Numbered from the stretch's first letter, positions 11,419 to 22,145 are shown. The stretch: 64,000 nucleotides of DNA from Apodospora peruviana (GCA_033439685.1 JAUEDM010000002.1:3472001-3536000); one strand, 5' to 3'. Translations and numbers: made by a program. Notes: generated by a model from the letters alone, not told the origin.

Positions 11419-13632
11419 TTAGTCCTCATCGACGACCTCGATCTCGAAGGCCTTTACAACCTCGTTACCGATCTCGATGGCCTCCACGCGGCTCACGCGA
11501 CTGCAGACGAGCAAATGAGCGACATAGGTACGAGCTCCGTCCGTGAATAGATCAAGCTTGTCGCCCGGCTTGCAGTAATCCGTCGCGAGAACAATATGCT
11601 TGGCCAGATCAGGACGGCGGCGCTGCAGCTCATCACAGGGATCCAAGCCGGACTTGAACTCCTTGACGGTACCGGCCCGGGGTGCGGAGATATACACCAG
11701 GCGCGACCAATATTGGGCGCCAGCGACGGCCTCGCCCTCCCCGTTATGGCGGTGGTGGTCGAACGGATGAGCGACAAGTCGGAGACGGTCGTACTCGCCG
11801 ACAGCGGCGAGCATGTGGGCTGCAAAGTAGTCAACACCGTACGTCTGCTTGACCGGCAACGTGACGCGATATCCGGGCGGACGGGCGTTGATTTCCACCA
11901 GGCGACATACAGTGCTCTCCACCAGGTGACAGATAGGGCGCTCCAGGCGAAACTTCTTGCGGACGAGATCGATCACGCCATTGCCGATATCGCGGTACTC
12001 GCAGGCTGAGTTGACCATGCGTGCCTCGACGTGGAAAACACCTGTGCGGAAACCAAGCTTGACGAGGATATCGCGGAGGGTGCGCTTGGCGAGGGCTTGC
12101 TCCTCAGCGGGGAGCAGAGATGGCATGGTCAAGGCCACGGGAGAGAAGGTGTCATTGACGGAGGCATTTGCGGCATCCGCGTCACAGGACGGCTCGTCAG
12201 CAATTTCGGAGAACAGGATCTCTCCGTCGAGGAGGACAAAGTTAGCGTCAATCTCGGGGCCCTCGAAGAAAGGCTCGATGACGGCGGCGCTGCCGTGACG
12301 CTTCGTCGCCTTCTCCACGGCGATGGCTAAGTCCTCGAGCTTGTTGACCTTGGAGACGCACTCCGAGCTCCATCCCTTTGTTGGCTTGACGACCATGGGA
12401 AACGTCGGTGAAAAGACACTGGTGGTCTCCTTATTGTCGTCAACAGTTGTAGCGGCCAAGAGAGCATTCATCTCGTCGACGCTGGACACTTTGGCGGCGT
12501 GACCAGGCGAGTCTTGGGCAAGACGAGAGCGATACTTGTCCACCGATGTCTCATAGGCGGAAACCGGGCTGGCTGGAAGACCGAGGGCCTTAGCGACCTT
12601 TGCGACGGCAACGAAGAAGTTGTCCGATAGGGTAAACACGCCATGGATGGGATGAGGATAACTCTTGATCGATTGGATCATGCGGTCGGCGACGCCTTCA
12701 TCCTCGGTCATGTCCGTGACAAGGAACGCCTCACGATGCTTCTTGTTCTCCTCCGTGTCAGCCTGCAACCAGTGGCCCTCCTCGTCAACAATGACGAGAT
12801 CGAGTCCAAGAGCCTTGGCTGCGCAATAGACAGGGCCTCCGGCGGTAATGTTCGGACGTCCCCTGATGAGAGCAACGCGCTTACGCTCAATGGTGGTCCG
12901 GGAGAGCCAGGGAGTGTTGTTGAGTCGGTCATGAAGCTCCTGGGTCAACTGTGCCAGGACCGTCTGAAGCTCTGTGATGCTCAACGAGCTGCTGACATCG
13001 GCCCACTTGACGATTGCCGCGGCATGCTTCTCGATCATGTCAGGCAAGTTGAATCCACTCACATCACCAAAAGCCCAAGAATTGTACTTCTCGAGTGGGC
13101 TCAGGCACTCATGAATATGGTCGATTGGATAGGGGCAGTCCTGAAGACGAAGCTGAAGGAAATCTGAGCGGTTGACATATCCATCGTAAGTGGGAAAGAC
13201 CGCCGTGAAGATCGAGACTGCATCGGTAGCATCTGTGACGCCACCAGAAACCTTTCCAAGTGCTTCATAAAGGGGATCCGATCCGGTCGGGCTCACTGGC
13301 TGAGAGTCCTGATCCGTGCGCGATGTGGTGGACAGCTTCGAGCGAGGTAGCACCACGATGTTCGCGATAGTGTAGAGACCACAGCACAGCGACACAAAGT
13401 CACAGAAGTAGGGGCGAGCAATCAGTGATAGGGTGGCTGCTGCATTGAGCGTTAGCATGCTGCGGGTTACGCGTAGAGATGAGCATATCGTACCGGTCTC
13501 CACAGGAGTAATGGCGGTCGTGATTTGGGGTCGCTTGCGATCCGCCTTGGGGGAAAGAACCTTGGTCGCCATGATTTCGACTAGCAAGTCACAATGAGAG
13601 GTTGTAGTGAGAGGTTGTACTGAGTTGCTCAT
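11419..13632 (-). CDS. ATP-grasp carboxylate-amine ligase-like protein
   Basis: An open frame of 737 codons. Residues about 250-600 carry an ATP-grasp fold: FPMVVKPTKGWSSECVSKV (about 411-429, ATP-binding lysine Lys416), VIEPFFEGPEIDANFVLLDGE (about 451-471), FHVEARM and VEINARPPGYR (about 579-589, metal-binding Glu and Asn). The C-terminus resembles the extra domain of L-amino acid ligase/carnosine-synthase-like enzymes. Such enzymes use ATP to join a carboxylate to an amine through an acyl phosphate; the substrate is unknown. A 54-nt segment (13493-13440) has donor GTACGA, branch GCTAACG and acceptor GCAG. It is probably an intron and would remove 18 residues without frame change. A second ATG at 13572 (context atcATGGCG) may be the true start. 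Divergent from nicotianamine synthase. Confidence 0.85.
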   Translation of the reverse strand: MSNSVQPLTTTSHCDLLVEIMATKVLSPKADRKRPQITTAITPVETGTICSSLRVTRSMLTLNAAATLSLIARPYFCDFVSLCCGLYTIANIVVLPRSKLSTTSRTDQDSQPVSPTGSDPLYEALGKVSGGVTDATDAVSIFTAVFPTYDGYVNRSDFLQLRLQDCPYPIDHIHECLSPLEKYNSWAFGDVSGFNLPDMIEKHAAAIVKWADVSSSLSITELQTVLAQLTQELHDRLNNTPWLSRTTIERKRVALIRGRPNITAGGPVYCAAKALGLDLVIVDEEGHWLQADTEENKKHREAFLVTDMTEDEGVADRMIQSIKSYPHPIHGVFTLSDNFFVAVAKVAKALGLPASPVSAYETSVDKYRSRLAQDSPGHAAKVSSVDEMNALLAATTVDDNKETTSVFSPTFPMVVKPTKGWSSECVSKVNKLEDLAIAVEKATKRHGSAAVIEPFFEGPEIDANFVLLDGEILFSEIADEPSCDADAANASVNDTFSPVALTMPSLLPAEEQALAKRTLRDILVKLGFRTGVFHVEARMVNSACEYRDIGNGVIDLVRKKFRLERPICHLVESTVCRLVEINARPPGYRVTLPVKQTYGVDYFAAHMLAAVGEYDRLRLVAHPFDHHRHNGEGEAVAGAQYWSRLVYISAPRAGTVKEFKSGLDPCDELQRRRPDLAKHIVLATDYCKPGDKLDLFTDGARTYVAHLLVCSRVSRVEAIEIGNEVVKAFEIEVVDED
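13440..13493 (-). other. probable frame-neutral intron in the ATP-grasp gene
   Basis: On the minus strand this 54-nt stretch has a GTACGA donor, a GCTAACG branch site 14 nt before the acceptor and a CAATGCAG acceptor. It contains no stop and is divisible by three, so spliced and retained forms both stay in frame. Splicing gives a smoother join between VET and AATLSLIARPYF. Confidence 0.7.
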
Positions 13633-14510
13633 GCAAGGTCAACCGACAAGGGAAGACACGGATGGAGACAGTGGACGCTCGCAGAGGTGACGCGCACGAG
13701 GTGACCGACGAGGAAGTGGTTCGAGGGTGGGGTTGCAAGAAGAGCGAACACTTTTTGTGGGCCAGCGAGAAGGCGCGTTAAATTTAATTGATAGAGCAAG
13801 CTGGATAGTAAAGATGGAGGAAGGCAGTTGAATTTAGTCGGTCCAGAGAAGATGGGATTGAAAGCGCGCACAGGGCAAGGCAGACCCGAGCACGAGACAA
13901 CTCGACGGGTTTGTCATAAAACAGGGCGAATGAATTCCAAGCTCTATGTTGCTCTAGCCGAGAAAGGCAGACTCGAGCGAGGGAGGAAGGAAAGGCTTTC
14001 ATGGTAGATACGGCAACCGTGATACGGTGGTACGGAAAAAGGCGGGCAAGAGCCAAGAGTCTGTTCATCAACAATGTGAATGATTCGATGTCGTGCCCAG
14101 ACACGGAACATCAACACGGAACATGTTGGGATGGTATGGCCGATGAAAATAAGACCCCTGAGTTGCACACGATGACCACTCGGATTTAAGTTGGACGGGA
14201 GAAACCGTAGAGTATGAAGGTAATTATGTGGCATCCCGAGATTGTGCACCTTGATGGCCCCTTCCACTGTCCATTTGATAACGGCTCAACCGGGCGACCA
14301 GCATCCGCTTTTCCTTCCCTGCTGACTGCAGCAGACAGCCACTCACACCCGACGCTTGGCAAGGGCAGGCCAGGTACGAATATACCGGTGCGTGCCTCAC
14401 AATTTAAACGCGAGAACCCTGATGGCTGCGACTGAGCAGCGGTCAGGCTGTGACAAACCAGGCAGGTACCGTCATCAGATGGGTATACCCAGGCCAAGTG
14501 GATATCAAAT

Positions 14511-14553
14511 CATGGACACCCCATGGACACCCCATAGACGCCGTGGATACCCG
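14511..14553. repeat. 11-bp tandem repeat
   Basis: Two perfect copies of CATGGACACCC (14511-14532) are followed by two degenerate copies (CATAGACGCCG and TGGATACCCG). Confidence 0.8.
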
Positions 14554-14558
14554 CCTCT

Positions 14559-14566
14559 CTATAAAA
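14559..14566 (+). promoter_or_regulatory. TATA-like box CTATAAAA
   Basis: A good TATA match about 550 bp before the annotated synthase ATG. It would need a long leader, an intron in the leader, or another transcript. Confidence 0.3.
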
Positions 14567-14760
14567 TCCATAATCAAATGGAGGCAATCAATTTGACACG
14601 GCAGAAAAGATGGAGAGGCAGAGGATCGCAATCGACGCAATGGGGTGTGCAGAAAATTCAAAGGTCAACCGGTACCGGTGGTTAGAATCAGATCTGGATC
14701 ATCAAAAAGGCCAGACTGGGATGAATAAGGGGTCTTTTTTCTTCCAGTCGACTTTCTCCT

Positions 14761-15062
14761 CTATTGTTTTATTCGTTTCATCCATCACCGTGACCAAAAC
14801 TGTCTATTGTCAGTTGCGGCTTGTCCGGTGTCCTCGTCTCGTCTTTGGACTCCTGTCTTTATAGATCACACCATTCATTCCCAGGCCCACCTCCTATTGT
14901 CTGACAGCGGCGCACTCTTCTAGTCAAAGATACCGATAGCTACCTATTGTGGTTCAGACTCCACTTCACCAACTCAAGGTCTGCTGGCGTATTGTTTCCG
15001 TCTCAACTGTCATCTCAACCATCAGTGCTTCACCCACCGTGCGTACCAACATCAGCTATTGT
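14761..15062 (+). promoter_or_regulatory. cluster of CTATTGT repeats before nicotianamine synthase
   Basis: Five exact CTATTGT heptamers start at 14761, 14804, 14894, 14944 and 15056, and a sixth near-copy GTATTGT starts at 14989. All are in the same orientation within about 300 bp, 45-90 bp apart. The core ATTGT preceded by pyrimidines resembles HMG-box sites (the yeast Rox1 consensus begins YYYATTGT). Whether the elements act in DNA or in the 5' leader cannot be told from sequence. Confidence 0.6.
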
Positions 15063-15113
15063 CTGTGTCTATTCACCGCTAGCCTACAAACCACCGCACT
15101 GAACACCTATAAA

Positions 15114-16236
15114 ATGCTCGCCAAAATGCAAACCTTCCTCTGCTGGCTTCCTTTCCGAAGTCCCAAAGCAAAAGCAAGCACATCTCCCGCTGCGTCTAGA
15201 TCTTGCCCTACACTAGCACCCACATCAAGTCACTACACATCACAAGACACAATCGTCAACATCGAGAAGTCGGCAAATGTCAAGGATCAACTTCAGGACG
15301 CCAAAATGGAGAACGGCAAAGTAGAGGAGATCCGAGGTAAAATCCTCGAGACCTACGCCAAGCTGGTCGAGCTGAAGGGAGATTACCGCCCTGGAGAAAC
15401 CATCAACAAGCTCCTCGGCAATCTCGTTCCCGTTTGCGCCGAGATCCATGATCAAGAGACCGTCAAACAGGTATGCCGAAGAGCAGAAAACCGATGACTG
15501 TGAAATTGAAACTAAAAACGGCTCGCAGGTGGTTGAGAATGCTGAGATTCAGGCTATCCTCCCAGGACTCCGCCAGATCTGCTCCGCGTCCGAGTCTTGC
15601 CTGGAGTCATACTGGGCAGACCGCATCATCCAGGGAGAGCCTGGAGATGAAGCCGTTACGCGCTTGAAGAAAGAATTCTTGTACTTTGGCAACTACGAGC
15701 AGCTGGCTTGGCTCGAGTACTGCGGTATTCTTGCCGCTCGCCGTACGCCACCTAAGAAGGTGGCATTCATTGGGTCGGGACCACTGCCTCTCACCTCGCT
15801 TTGCCTTTTGCAGGAGCTCAAGAAGGACTACTCGCCGTCCACCATCACAATCCTGAACATCGATATCAGTCAAGCCGCGATCGATGTCTCGAAGAAGCTG
15901 TGCGACAGCCTTGGTGAGTGGGCTCACGGCATGGAATTCGCCTGCGACAAAGCAGGATCATCCGACCTTGACCTTCAGGATTTCGATGTCGTTTATGTTG
16001 CGGCCCTCGTCGGCATATCACAGGACGACAAGGAGAGCATTGTCGTTGATGTCGCGAACACTATGCGCCCAGGAGCGCTACTCGTTGTCCGAAGCACGTT
16101 GGGGCTTCGCACTTGCCTCTATCCAGAGGTAGACATGGCCAAGGAGAAGCTACTCGAGAAGCTGGAGCCGTGCCTGACACTCCATCCTCATGATCAGGTC
16201 GTGAACTCATTCATCGTCACAAAGGTCAAGGAGTAG
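15114..16236 (+). CDS. nicotianamine synthase
   Basis: Two exons (15114-15470 and 15529-16236) encode 354 residues; the 58-nt intron has a GTATGC donor and a CGCAG acceptor, phase 0. Nicotianamine synthase joins aminobutyrate groups of S-adenosylmethionine to make the metal chelator nicotianamine; fungal members such as the Neurospora enzyme are known. Support comes from EIRGKILETYAKLVELKG, GETINKLLGNLVPVC, FGNYEQLAWLEYCGIL (about 172-187), the SAM loop VAFIGSGPLPLTSLCLL (about 197-213), then NIDISQAAIDVSKKL and VYVAALVG. The first about 60 residues are Ser/Thr/Ala-rich and unlike the family; the ATG at 15306 would give a 290-residue form. A role in zinc, nickel or iron handling is inferred from the family. 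Confidence 0.93.
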
Positions 16237-17616
16237 TTCCGAGGACACTTGCTGGTGCGAACGTCGAGATATAATTGGTTTTGCGGATGCGTGGATACTG
16301 GGTGCCATATCCCTTCAGAGGAGGGCCAGGAGGCATTTTGTTGTTATTCTCACTGGTATTTCCGGGGGCTGGGATTGGTAGGAAGGTGCATGATATTCAG
16401 CCTAGCTTCTGCTCAAATTAGGCATATAGTCACGACGAATGACTCCATGAAATTTGTCATGATGATACCCATCTTCTTATCTTGTATGTGGTTATCGAAA
16501 AGAAATGATTACATGGTTGACATATCACCGTGATGTTGCCCCCGTTGATATCGGCACCGGACCTCAACGGCGAACGCTTGGAACGAGTCAAGGGCCATCA
16601 TCTGTCGCGCCATCCCCACTAGTCTAGGTTAACAAGGAGAGCTACTATCACGAGAAACCCGGTGAGATTGAGCTGCTCAGTAGCCTTTTCCAAAATTACT
16701 AAGAAGCTCCGACCTCCCCAATAACTAGGTATCCTGCTCAGCCCGCCTGGTAAAACTTTTTTATATTCACAAACGCATCTCTCTGCCGCCACGCATACCG
16801 GCTAGTGGCCCTACAACCCGAGACACTACATCACTGGTCACGTTAGTCCTCGGGGTCTCTTGAAGCCATATGATATCTCACCTCGGCATAGCGAAGCCGT
16901 AGGATCCCATCATTAGTCGGTAGCAGAGTAACACTGACTGGAGCCACAGTTAGGGTACTTGGTAGGAGTGCTCGGGGTCTACCGTAAGCAACGATGGACA
17001 GCTCAGCTCACTTGTGTCCTCAGAATAGAGGCTTAGCGCCGGTTCATGTCATTATCAAGTTTGTAGTGCCACCATCCTAAAATTCAGCTGCCTCTTCTAG
17101 TGGAAATGGCCTTTTAGACATGAGCTACCCCATAACTAATGACTTGGATTTCTTCCTGACACAAAGAATAGTAAGGGAGAAGCAAGGTACCTTGGCAACT
17201 TTTGAAGATTTTCTCGTATCAAAGTCGGAGGCCTCTTATAGATTGATGATGATAGAAGATCGGTAGGCTAGTACTGAGGATATAAGTTCAGTTCCCTGTT
17301 GCTTAGGGCTAGTCTGGGTCTGAACATGTCTTATCATATAAAAAAACAGGGCCACGGTTTGGTAACCTGGGTTTGAGCTAGAAGTATTAAGATTCTAATA
17401 GGACCGTACCTAGGACCAGGTATTAATTCTTGAGTGCTTTTATGGACTCCCTATAATCCGGCTAGTTCAACCAAGAGATCACCTATTACTAGAGAACTCA
17501 TGTCTCTATACTACACTATAACACGAGACTTCATTCCAAGACAACCACGAAACGTCTCTTTGGGACTGGCATCCCATTTCAATTTCTAATTAAAACGCCC
17601 CACAAGCACAGCTGAC
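16237..17616. other. 3' spacer and ORF-poor stretch
   Basis: Follows nicotianamine synthase and ends at the stop of the PNS1-like gene. From about 16540 to 17600 there is no ORF above the listing threshold on either strand. CTAG and TA words are frequent and CTCGGGGTCT occurs twice (near 16850 and 16971). This fits a decayed, possibly RIP-mutated repeat, but no element family is recognisable. Confidence 0.4.
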
Positions 17617-19431
17617 TTATGCATGAATGGCCTGCTGGACGTGAGGGTAAACATGTACCATCTGGTGGTAGAGGTCAGGATGGTCGCGAATCATGACCTC
17701 GGGGTCCCAGGCCATCGCCACAAAGAGGGTGTCGATACCGCTGCTCAGCGGCGTGGTAAAGACATTGCAGATCTGCAGCCCTATGAGGAATGAAAACGCC
17801 ACCACAACGGGTGTGAAGCCCCCGTCGTCGTTGTAGGCCGGCTTCGTGAACACCAGGTACAGGTACGCGAGGAAGGCACAGGCGTATGCGACAAAGGTTG
17901 CACCCATGCTTAAGACGGGGCCGATCAAGCACTCGTTGATCAGCGCGTCGATGCCGCGATCCTTGATCATCCTGCAACGAGGGATTAGCATATAACTTAG
18001 CATGGATCAGAGTGTGTGAAGAATTATGAGATAAGGTTGATGAAAGGGAAGAACTAACCTCCAGGTATCCTTGGCGGCCGGGATGTATGCCTTGCCGTAG
18101 AGTGCAATATGGGAAAAGGCATAGCGGTTGATGAACTGCACGGCCCAGTCGAGGATGCCAATGAGACAGCCGACAATGCACCACAAAATGGTAGCGAGAA
18201 TGTCACCATTTTGCGCGGACTGTTGCTGAGCGATAGAGCACAGCTGCCGCAGGAAGTTGATAAGGGCAACGACAAGACTGCCTAAGCTAATACTGCCGAA
18301 GCTGTATGTCAGAGCTCGTCTAAGCGCACCGCGCGTGACCTTGGTTGGGTAGTTTTGCGAGTTGAAGTACCACGAGCCGTAGACGCCCGAGATTGTGGTG
18401 TGGATGGTGTTTTTAAGCCACTCCGAGATCCAGTAGGCCGCAAAGGTGATGAAGAAAATCAGCCCAATGACCTTGCCACTTCCACAGCCACCCGCGCCCT
18501 GGCGACAGGCAGCATTGTTGGGGTCTGGCTGATACTTGATGTAGACGGCGACGAGCGTGACGGAGTACCAAGCGGCGAAGAGCGCGCCCAAAAGTCCACC
18601 GATCGCGCTCACCATGTAGACGTGTCCGTGGCGCTTCGAGACGTCGATCGCGGTCTGCAGCATCAGGGCGCTGAATGGGATACGGGGAATCCATGAGATA
18701 AATGCGATGATCATCAAGACGGAGAAGAGCAGGAACACTATGCCGCCAGACCAGTAGTGTCTGTAGAGCATGTAGATGGCAGTGACCACGCCGAACACAA
18801 TGTTGAGTATGCCGGTGATCCAGATAAACTGCTTTGTAAACTTGCGGGCAAGCCAGACATAGGCCCAGCTGAAGACGATGGCGGTGAGGAGGACCCATAG
18901 GAAGAGGTAGATTGTGTGCGTTGTCAACCCAAAGTTATTGGCTTGGCCATTGATGGCGCCCGAGTTTTGCCTTCTGGTCGCCGCTGTGCCGGTGTCAAGA
19001 GCGTTAGAAAAAGTCCTGATCTACTACACCAAAGCTGGTTCCCGAGAGAACTCATGGAACATACCATAACCCTGAATTGATATAGCCGAGACGGCGACAA
19101 AGCCGGCGCAAGTCAGCAGAAACAGAATACCGGCCCAAAGATCGTTCCATTTCGGCTTCTGGATCTTGAAGACCTCGTCGTATGACGGCGGAGGTCCATA
19201 GGGAACACCGTTCGGACCGTTCTGCTTAGGATCAAAAGGCGGAGGGGGCTGTTGTTGGCCTTGGTATTGGTCATTCCCATATCCATTGCCACCGTACTGT
19301 CCCCCCTGGTAGGGCGGTTGCTGATTGTAATTGTACCCGCCGTCCTGCATCGGCTGCATCTGGTACGTGTTCGGCGGTGGTCCAGGAGGAGGTTGCTGGC
19401 CGTAGTACTTTGCGCCCTCGCCACTCGCCAT
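17617..19431 (-). CDS. PNS1: PNS1/choline transporter-like (CTL) membrane protein
   Basis: Three exons (19431-19065, 18983-18059, 17971-17617) encode 548 residues, close to yeast Pns1. Intron 1 has GTATGT, a TTTCTAACG branch and CACAG; intron 2 has GTTAGT and TTGCAG. The first about 85 residues are Pro/Gln/Tyr/Gly-rich, followed by a YGPPPSYDEVF motif and then about ten membrane segments with the CTL core. Conserved blocks include NPNNAACRQGAGGCGSGKVIG-like loop residues, FAAYWISEWLKN, SGVYGSWYF, LTYSFGSISLGSL and NRYAFSHIALYGKAY. Pns1 is a plasma-membrane protein whose transport role is unsettled. The C-terminus contains a DTLFVAMAWDPEVM-type segment usual for the family. Convergent with nicotianamine synthase. 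Confidence 0.95.
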
Positions 19432-20486
19432 GGTCGTTGTGGTCGCCGCGAAGGCTCTCGGGCGGGCGCGTTGGTCTCGGTCGCGTCGACTAATTGGGTT
19501 GGGCGCCGTCGGGAATCTGTCCAGGGAAGAATGGTCAAGAAGAGTATCTGGTTAAGGTCCTGTTGCCCAAGACAAAGGGAGAAGAGGGGAGTGGCGCTTG
19601 GGATGGCAGGACAAGCCCAAAACACGTTTGCACAAGGAACTGTTAGACAGGTGAGGTTGTGGAACGGGGTTATTTTATTTTTCTTGGCGCATTGTGTGAT
19701 ACGGTTTGATGATGGGTGCTGAAGGTTTAGCTTCCAGTGGCTTGGGGCGGGTAGTAATGACGTAAAGGTAAACCTTAGCGTCGATCTGGCGATCAGATGA
19801 TCGCAGAACTCCATGCCGTAGTCCGTGCCAAGGTTGCTGTCGATCCAGGGGCCACTTGCCCTGATTGGACAAGTGATTTGGAAACCCGAAAAACCCAACA
19901 CCTCGAGGCTCGAAATCCCCCGACAAACTCACACGTCCAGAATGATGTCAAACCTATGTGCAGTTGCTAGATAAGCGACTTTTATCAGATCGCAAAGCCG
20001 GCTGTACTACATCATGGTCAAAGAAGGGTCAAGCAGAGGAGTCTCTCCTCAGAGGAGCGTTCGGTGGCTCTTGAAGTCTTGAGGAAATGGATGGGCTGGG
20101 ATCATATTTTCATAACTGATGGACCAACTCGGTAAATTCTATTCTCAGGTACACATGGGCCCGGTGATATGGTACCGCCAAGCTTATTGGAGAACGCCGA
20201 CATACCAGGGCCATCCGGTGCCCTCGCAGTCAGCAAGAACAAAATCACAGAAGGATCCGAGTAAGTATACATGAAGGCTTACATAGGATTGGGAATGCCA
20301 TGATTTCATTCGATTGCTCGCCAACTCCACAGTCAGATCAACACCAACACTGCTATACAGGTTGGTACCTACCAGGTAAGCTGACTGACCGACAACCATA
20401 TCCGATTCCCTCTGTAAACCGTCCCCAACCTCACGACTTCCATCTATTCCGCTCCGAACTCACACACGCTCACCATAGAATCCAAC
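19432..20486. other. promoter of the PNS1-like gene and spacer
   Basis: Divergent spacer with no supported gene. Overlapping ORFs on both strands just upstream of the PNS1 start are frame shadows or leader sequence. Confidence 0.45.
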
Positions 20487-20957
20487 ATGGACCTACGACA
20501 AGCAATTGATAGCACTCTCCGCCAGTTTCTTGGTGCTTGCGTCCCCGCCTCGAACCAATAAAACTCCACCCTGCTCTCGGCTGCTCTCGCCGATGACTGC
20601 CAGCGTTCAATCGGCCCAGCATCCTTCCTCGCTGGCTTCGGTGGACCCCCAGATCTTACCCTCTCCAACGAGTACTACGAGGCCGAATTTATCAAAGAAG
20701 TGGCGGCCGTGAAGACCAAGAGCATCGACGACATCTCCGACGTGGTGATTGACGTGACAAGCCTGACAACGTCGGCGAGGAGCGCATATACCCACAAATT
20801 TATCGACGGCATGGAAATGACACTCGAATTTTTCTGGTCTTTCAAATTCAACGAGAACGGCAGCAAGATCACGTGGCTAAGGGAGTTTGTCGACACCGCT
20901 ATGGTTACCCAATATCAGGCCAAGATTGCCAGGATCCTGAAGGACAAGGGGTTGTGA
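20487..20957 (+). pseudogene. SnoaL-like small protein gene with one in-frame stop
   Basis: From ATG 20487 one frame of 157 codons runs to TGA at 20955-20957, interrupted only by TAA at 20559-20561 (codon 25). The frame continues through YYEAEFIKEVAAVKTKS, SDVVIDVTSLTTSARSAY and EMTLEFFWSFKFNE, the alternating helix/strand pattern of SnoaL/NTF2-like fungal proteins. No usable ATG lies between the stop and the conserved part, and no intron with proper ends removes the stop in frame. It is either a recent pseudogene, a readthrough gene or a base-call error. Family assignment is by pattern only. Confidence 0.6.
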
Positions 20958-21684
20958 TTAGAATGGTGGGGATGGATGTTGCACCAGGTAATCGGTACCA
21001 GGCAGCTACCTTACATAGCTGGTATTTAGCCTAGGAGATATACCATCTGTTTTCAGCGGTGGTCCCAATGGATCATCGCCGCCGAAATCAGATGTCATTA
21101 TTTGTGGGATTGAAAGGCACGACAAGTGTCCAGAGTTCAAAAGCTCGCCGTCTCTGAACCAAGCCTCGGAATAGGTGCACCACCTCACGTTGATGTGAGT
21201 TGACAGGGTTGTGGTCTGCTACAAGTAATTATGAATTGCGATATTAGGCGAGAATATGTGCAAACACGTTATAAATAGAGCAGCTGCCAAGTCGCTAAAA
21301 ACCCCCCCGTAATCTATCTACATTGCAATGGGCAGCCAAGCAGACCCATTCAACCAGCTCTGCTATATTGCACGGTCCAGAACCAGTCTGCGAAACTCGG
21401 AGGAAACCCACGTTCAGTTAGGCATCTGGGTTTCTCGATATCATGATACCCAACGCAGGTGCTTGATTGCTATGTAACCTCTTGCGGTCTAGATCTCATT
21501 CGGTGTTCTGACTGACGTGGCCTGGCCGCTTATTAGCAAGGAGATATATTCCTTCTCACTGGCGCAGGAAATCATTCAAGCTTCCTCATCACCTTCAGTT
21601 TCTTCACAAACAATCAAACTCACTGCTTCTATCCGATCCTCTCACCAATATCAAGTTCCCAAACAACCACCCCGGCTGATAACG
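20958..21684. other. upstream region of small secreted protein
   Basis: No gene supported. Contains a TATA box at 21270 and a C run near 21303. If the TATA box serves the downstream gene its leader would be nearly 400 nt and could itself be spliced. Confidence 0.45.
21270..21277 (+). promoter_or_regulatory. TATA box TATAAATA
   Basis: Good TATA match in a cacgTTATAAATAGAGC context, 408 bp before the secreted-protein ATG. Confidence 0.4.
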
Positions 21685-22145
21685 ATGGTAACCACTCACC
21701 TCACCCAAAACTGGTTACTTTCCATGACTAACAGCAGTATTACTTCCAGAAGCTCTTCACCACCACCACCTCTCTGACGGCCGTCCTCACCTTCATCGGC
21801 AACGCCGCAGCCCGCTGGGACTGCGAGTCCCCGTCAGGCGGGCCAGGCTTCGACGCCCTGCGCGCCGACCACCAGGCGTTTAACCGTGCCTTTGGCAACC
21901 CCCGCCTCACCGCCGACGCGGAGAAATGCTTCGTGTCGCGCTGCAACGGGCGTGACCTGGCGTGGTGCAACATGACGCCGGCGCGGAAGAGCGAGATCTC
22001 CAACGAGCGCAACGTCATGGCCGCTACGAGCCCCGGTACCGGGAAGAACTGCTTCTGGGTCGTCGATGGCGGCGCATATCTTTGGTACGCGGACAACTAT
22101 AGCATGATGTGGCCTGCTGCTTCGGTGGATATTAGGCGGTGCTAG
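21685..22145 (+). CDS. small secreted cysteine-rich protein, start-codon-only first exon
   Basis: Exon 1 is just the ATG (21685-21687). Intron 21688-21749 has donor GTAACC, branch TGACTAACAG and acceptor TTCCAG. Exon 2 is 21750-22145; together they encode 132 residues. Splicing creates a clean signal peptide beginning MKLFTTTTSLTAVLTFIG with an NAAA cleavage-type site around residues 19-22. The mature protein of about 110 residues has six cysteines (26, 61, 66, 74, 102, 132), compatible with three disulfides, and an aromatic C-terminus. No domain is recognised. Size, secretion signal and paired cysteines resemble fungal effector-like or antimicrobial secreted proteins, which is inference only. 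Convergent with the MFS gene, 258 bp apart. Confidence 0.8.

Larger units (their letters stand above)
13633..15113. other. divergent spacer, ATP-grasp ligase / nicotianamine synthase
   Basis: About 1.5 kb that must contain both promoters. It holds an 11-bp tandem repeat at 14511, a CTATAAAA box at 14559-14566 and the CTATTGT cluster at 14761-15062. No protein gene is supported; the reading frame of the synthase stays open upstream to 14949 but without a good start. Confidence 0.55.

Noticed and set aside
12643..13167. 174-codon frame antisense to the ATP-grasp gene
   Set aside because: Shadow of a GC-rich real gene on the other strand.
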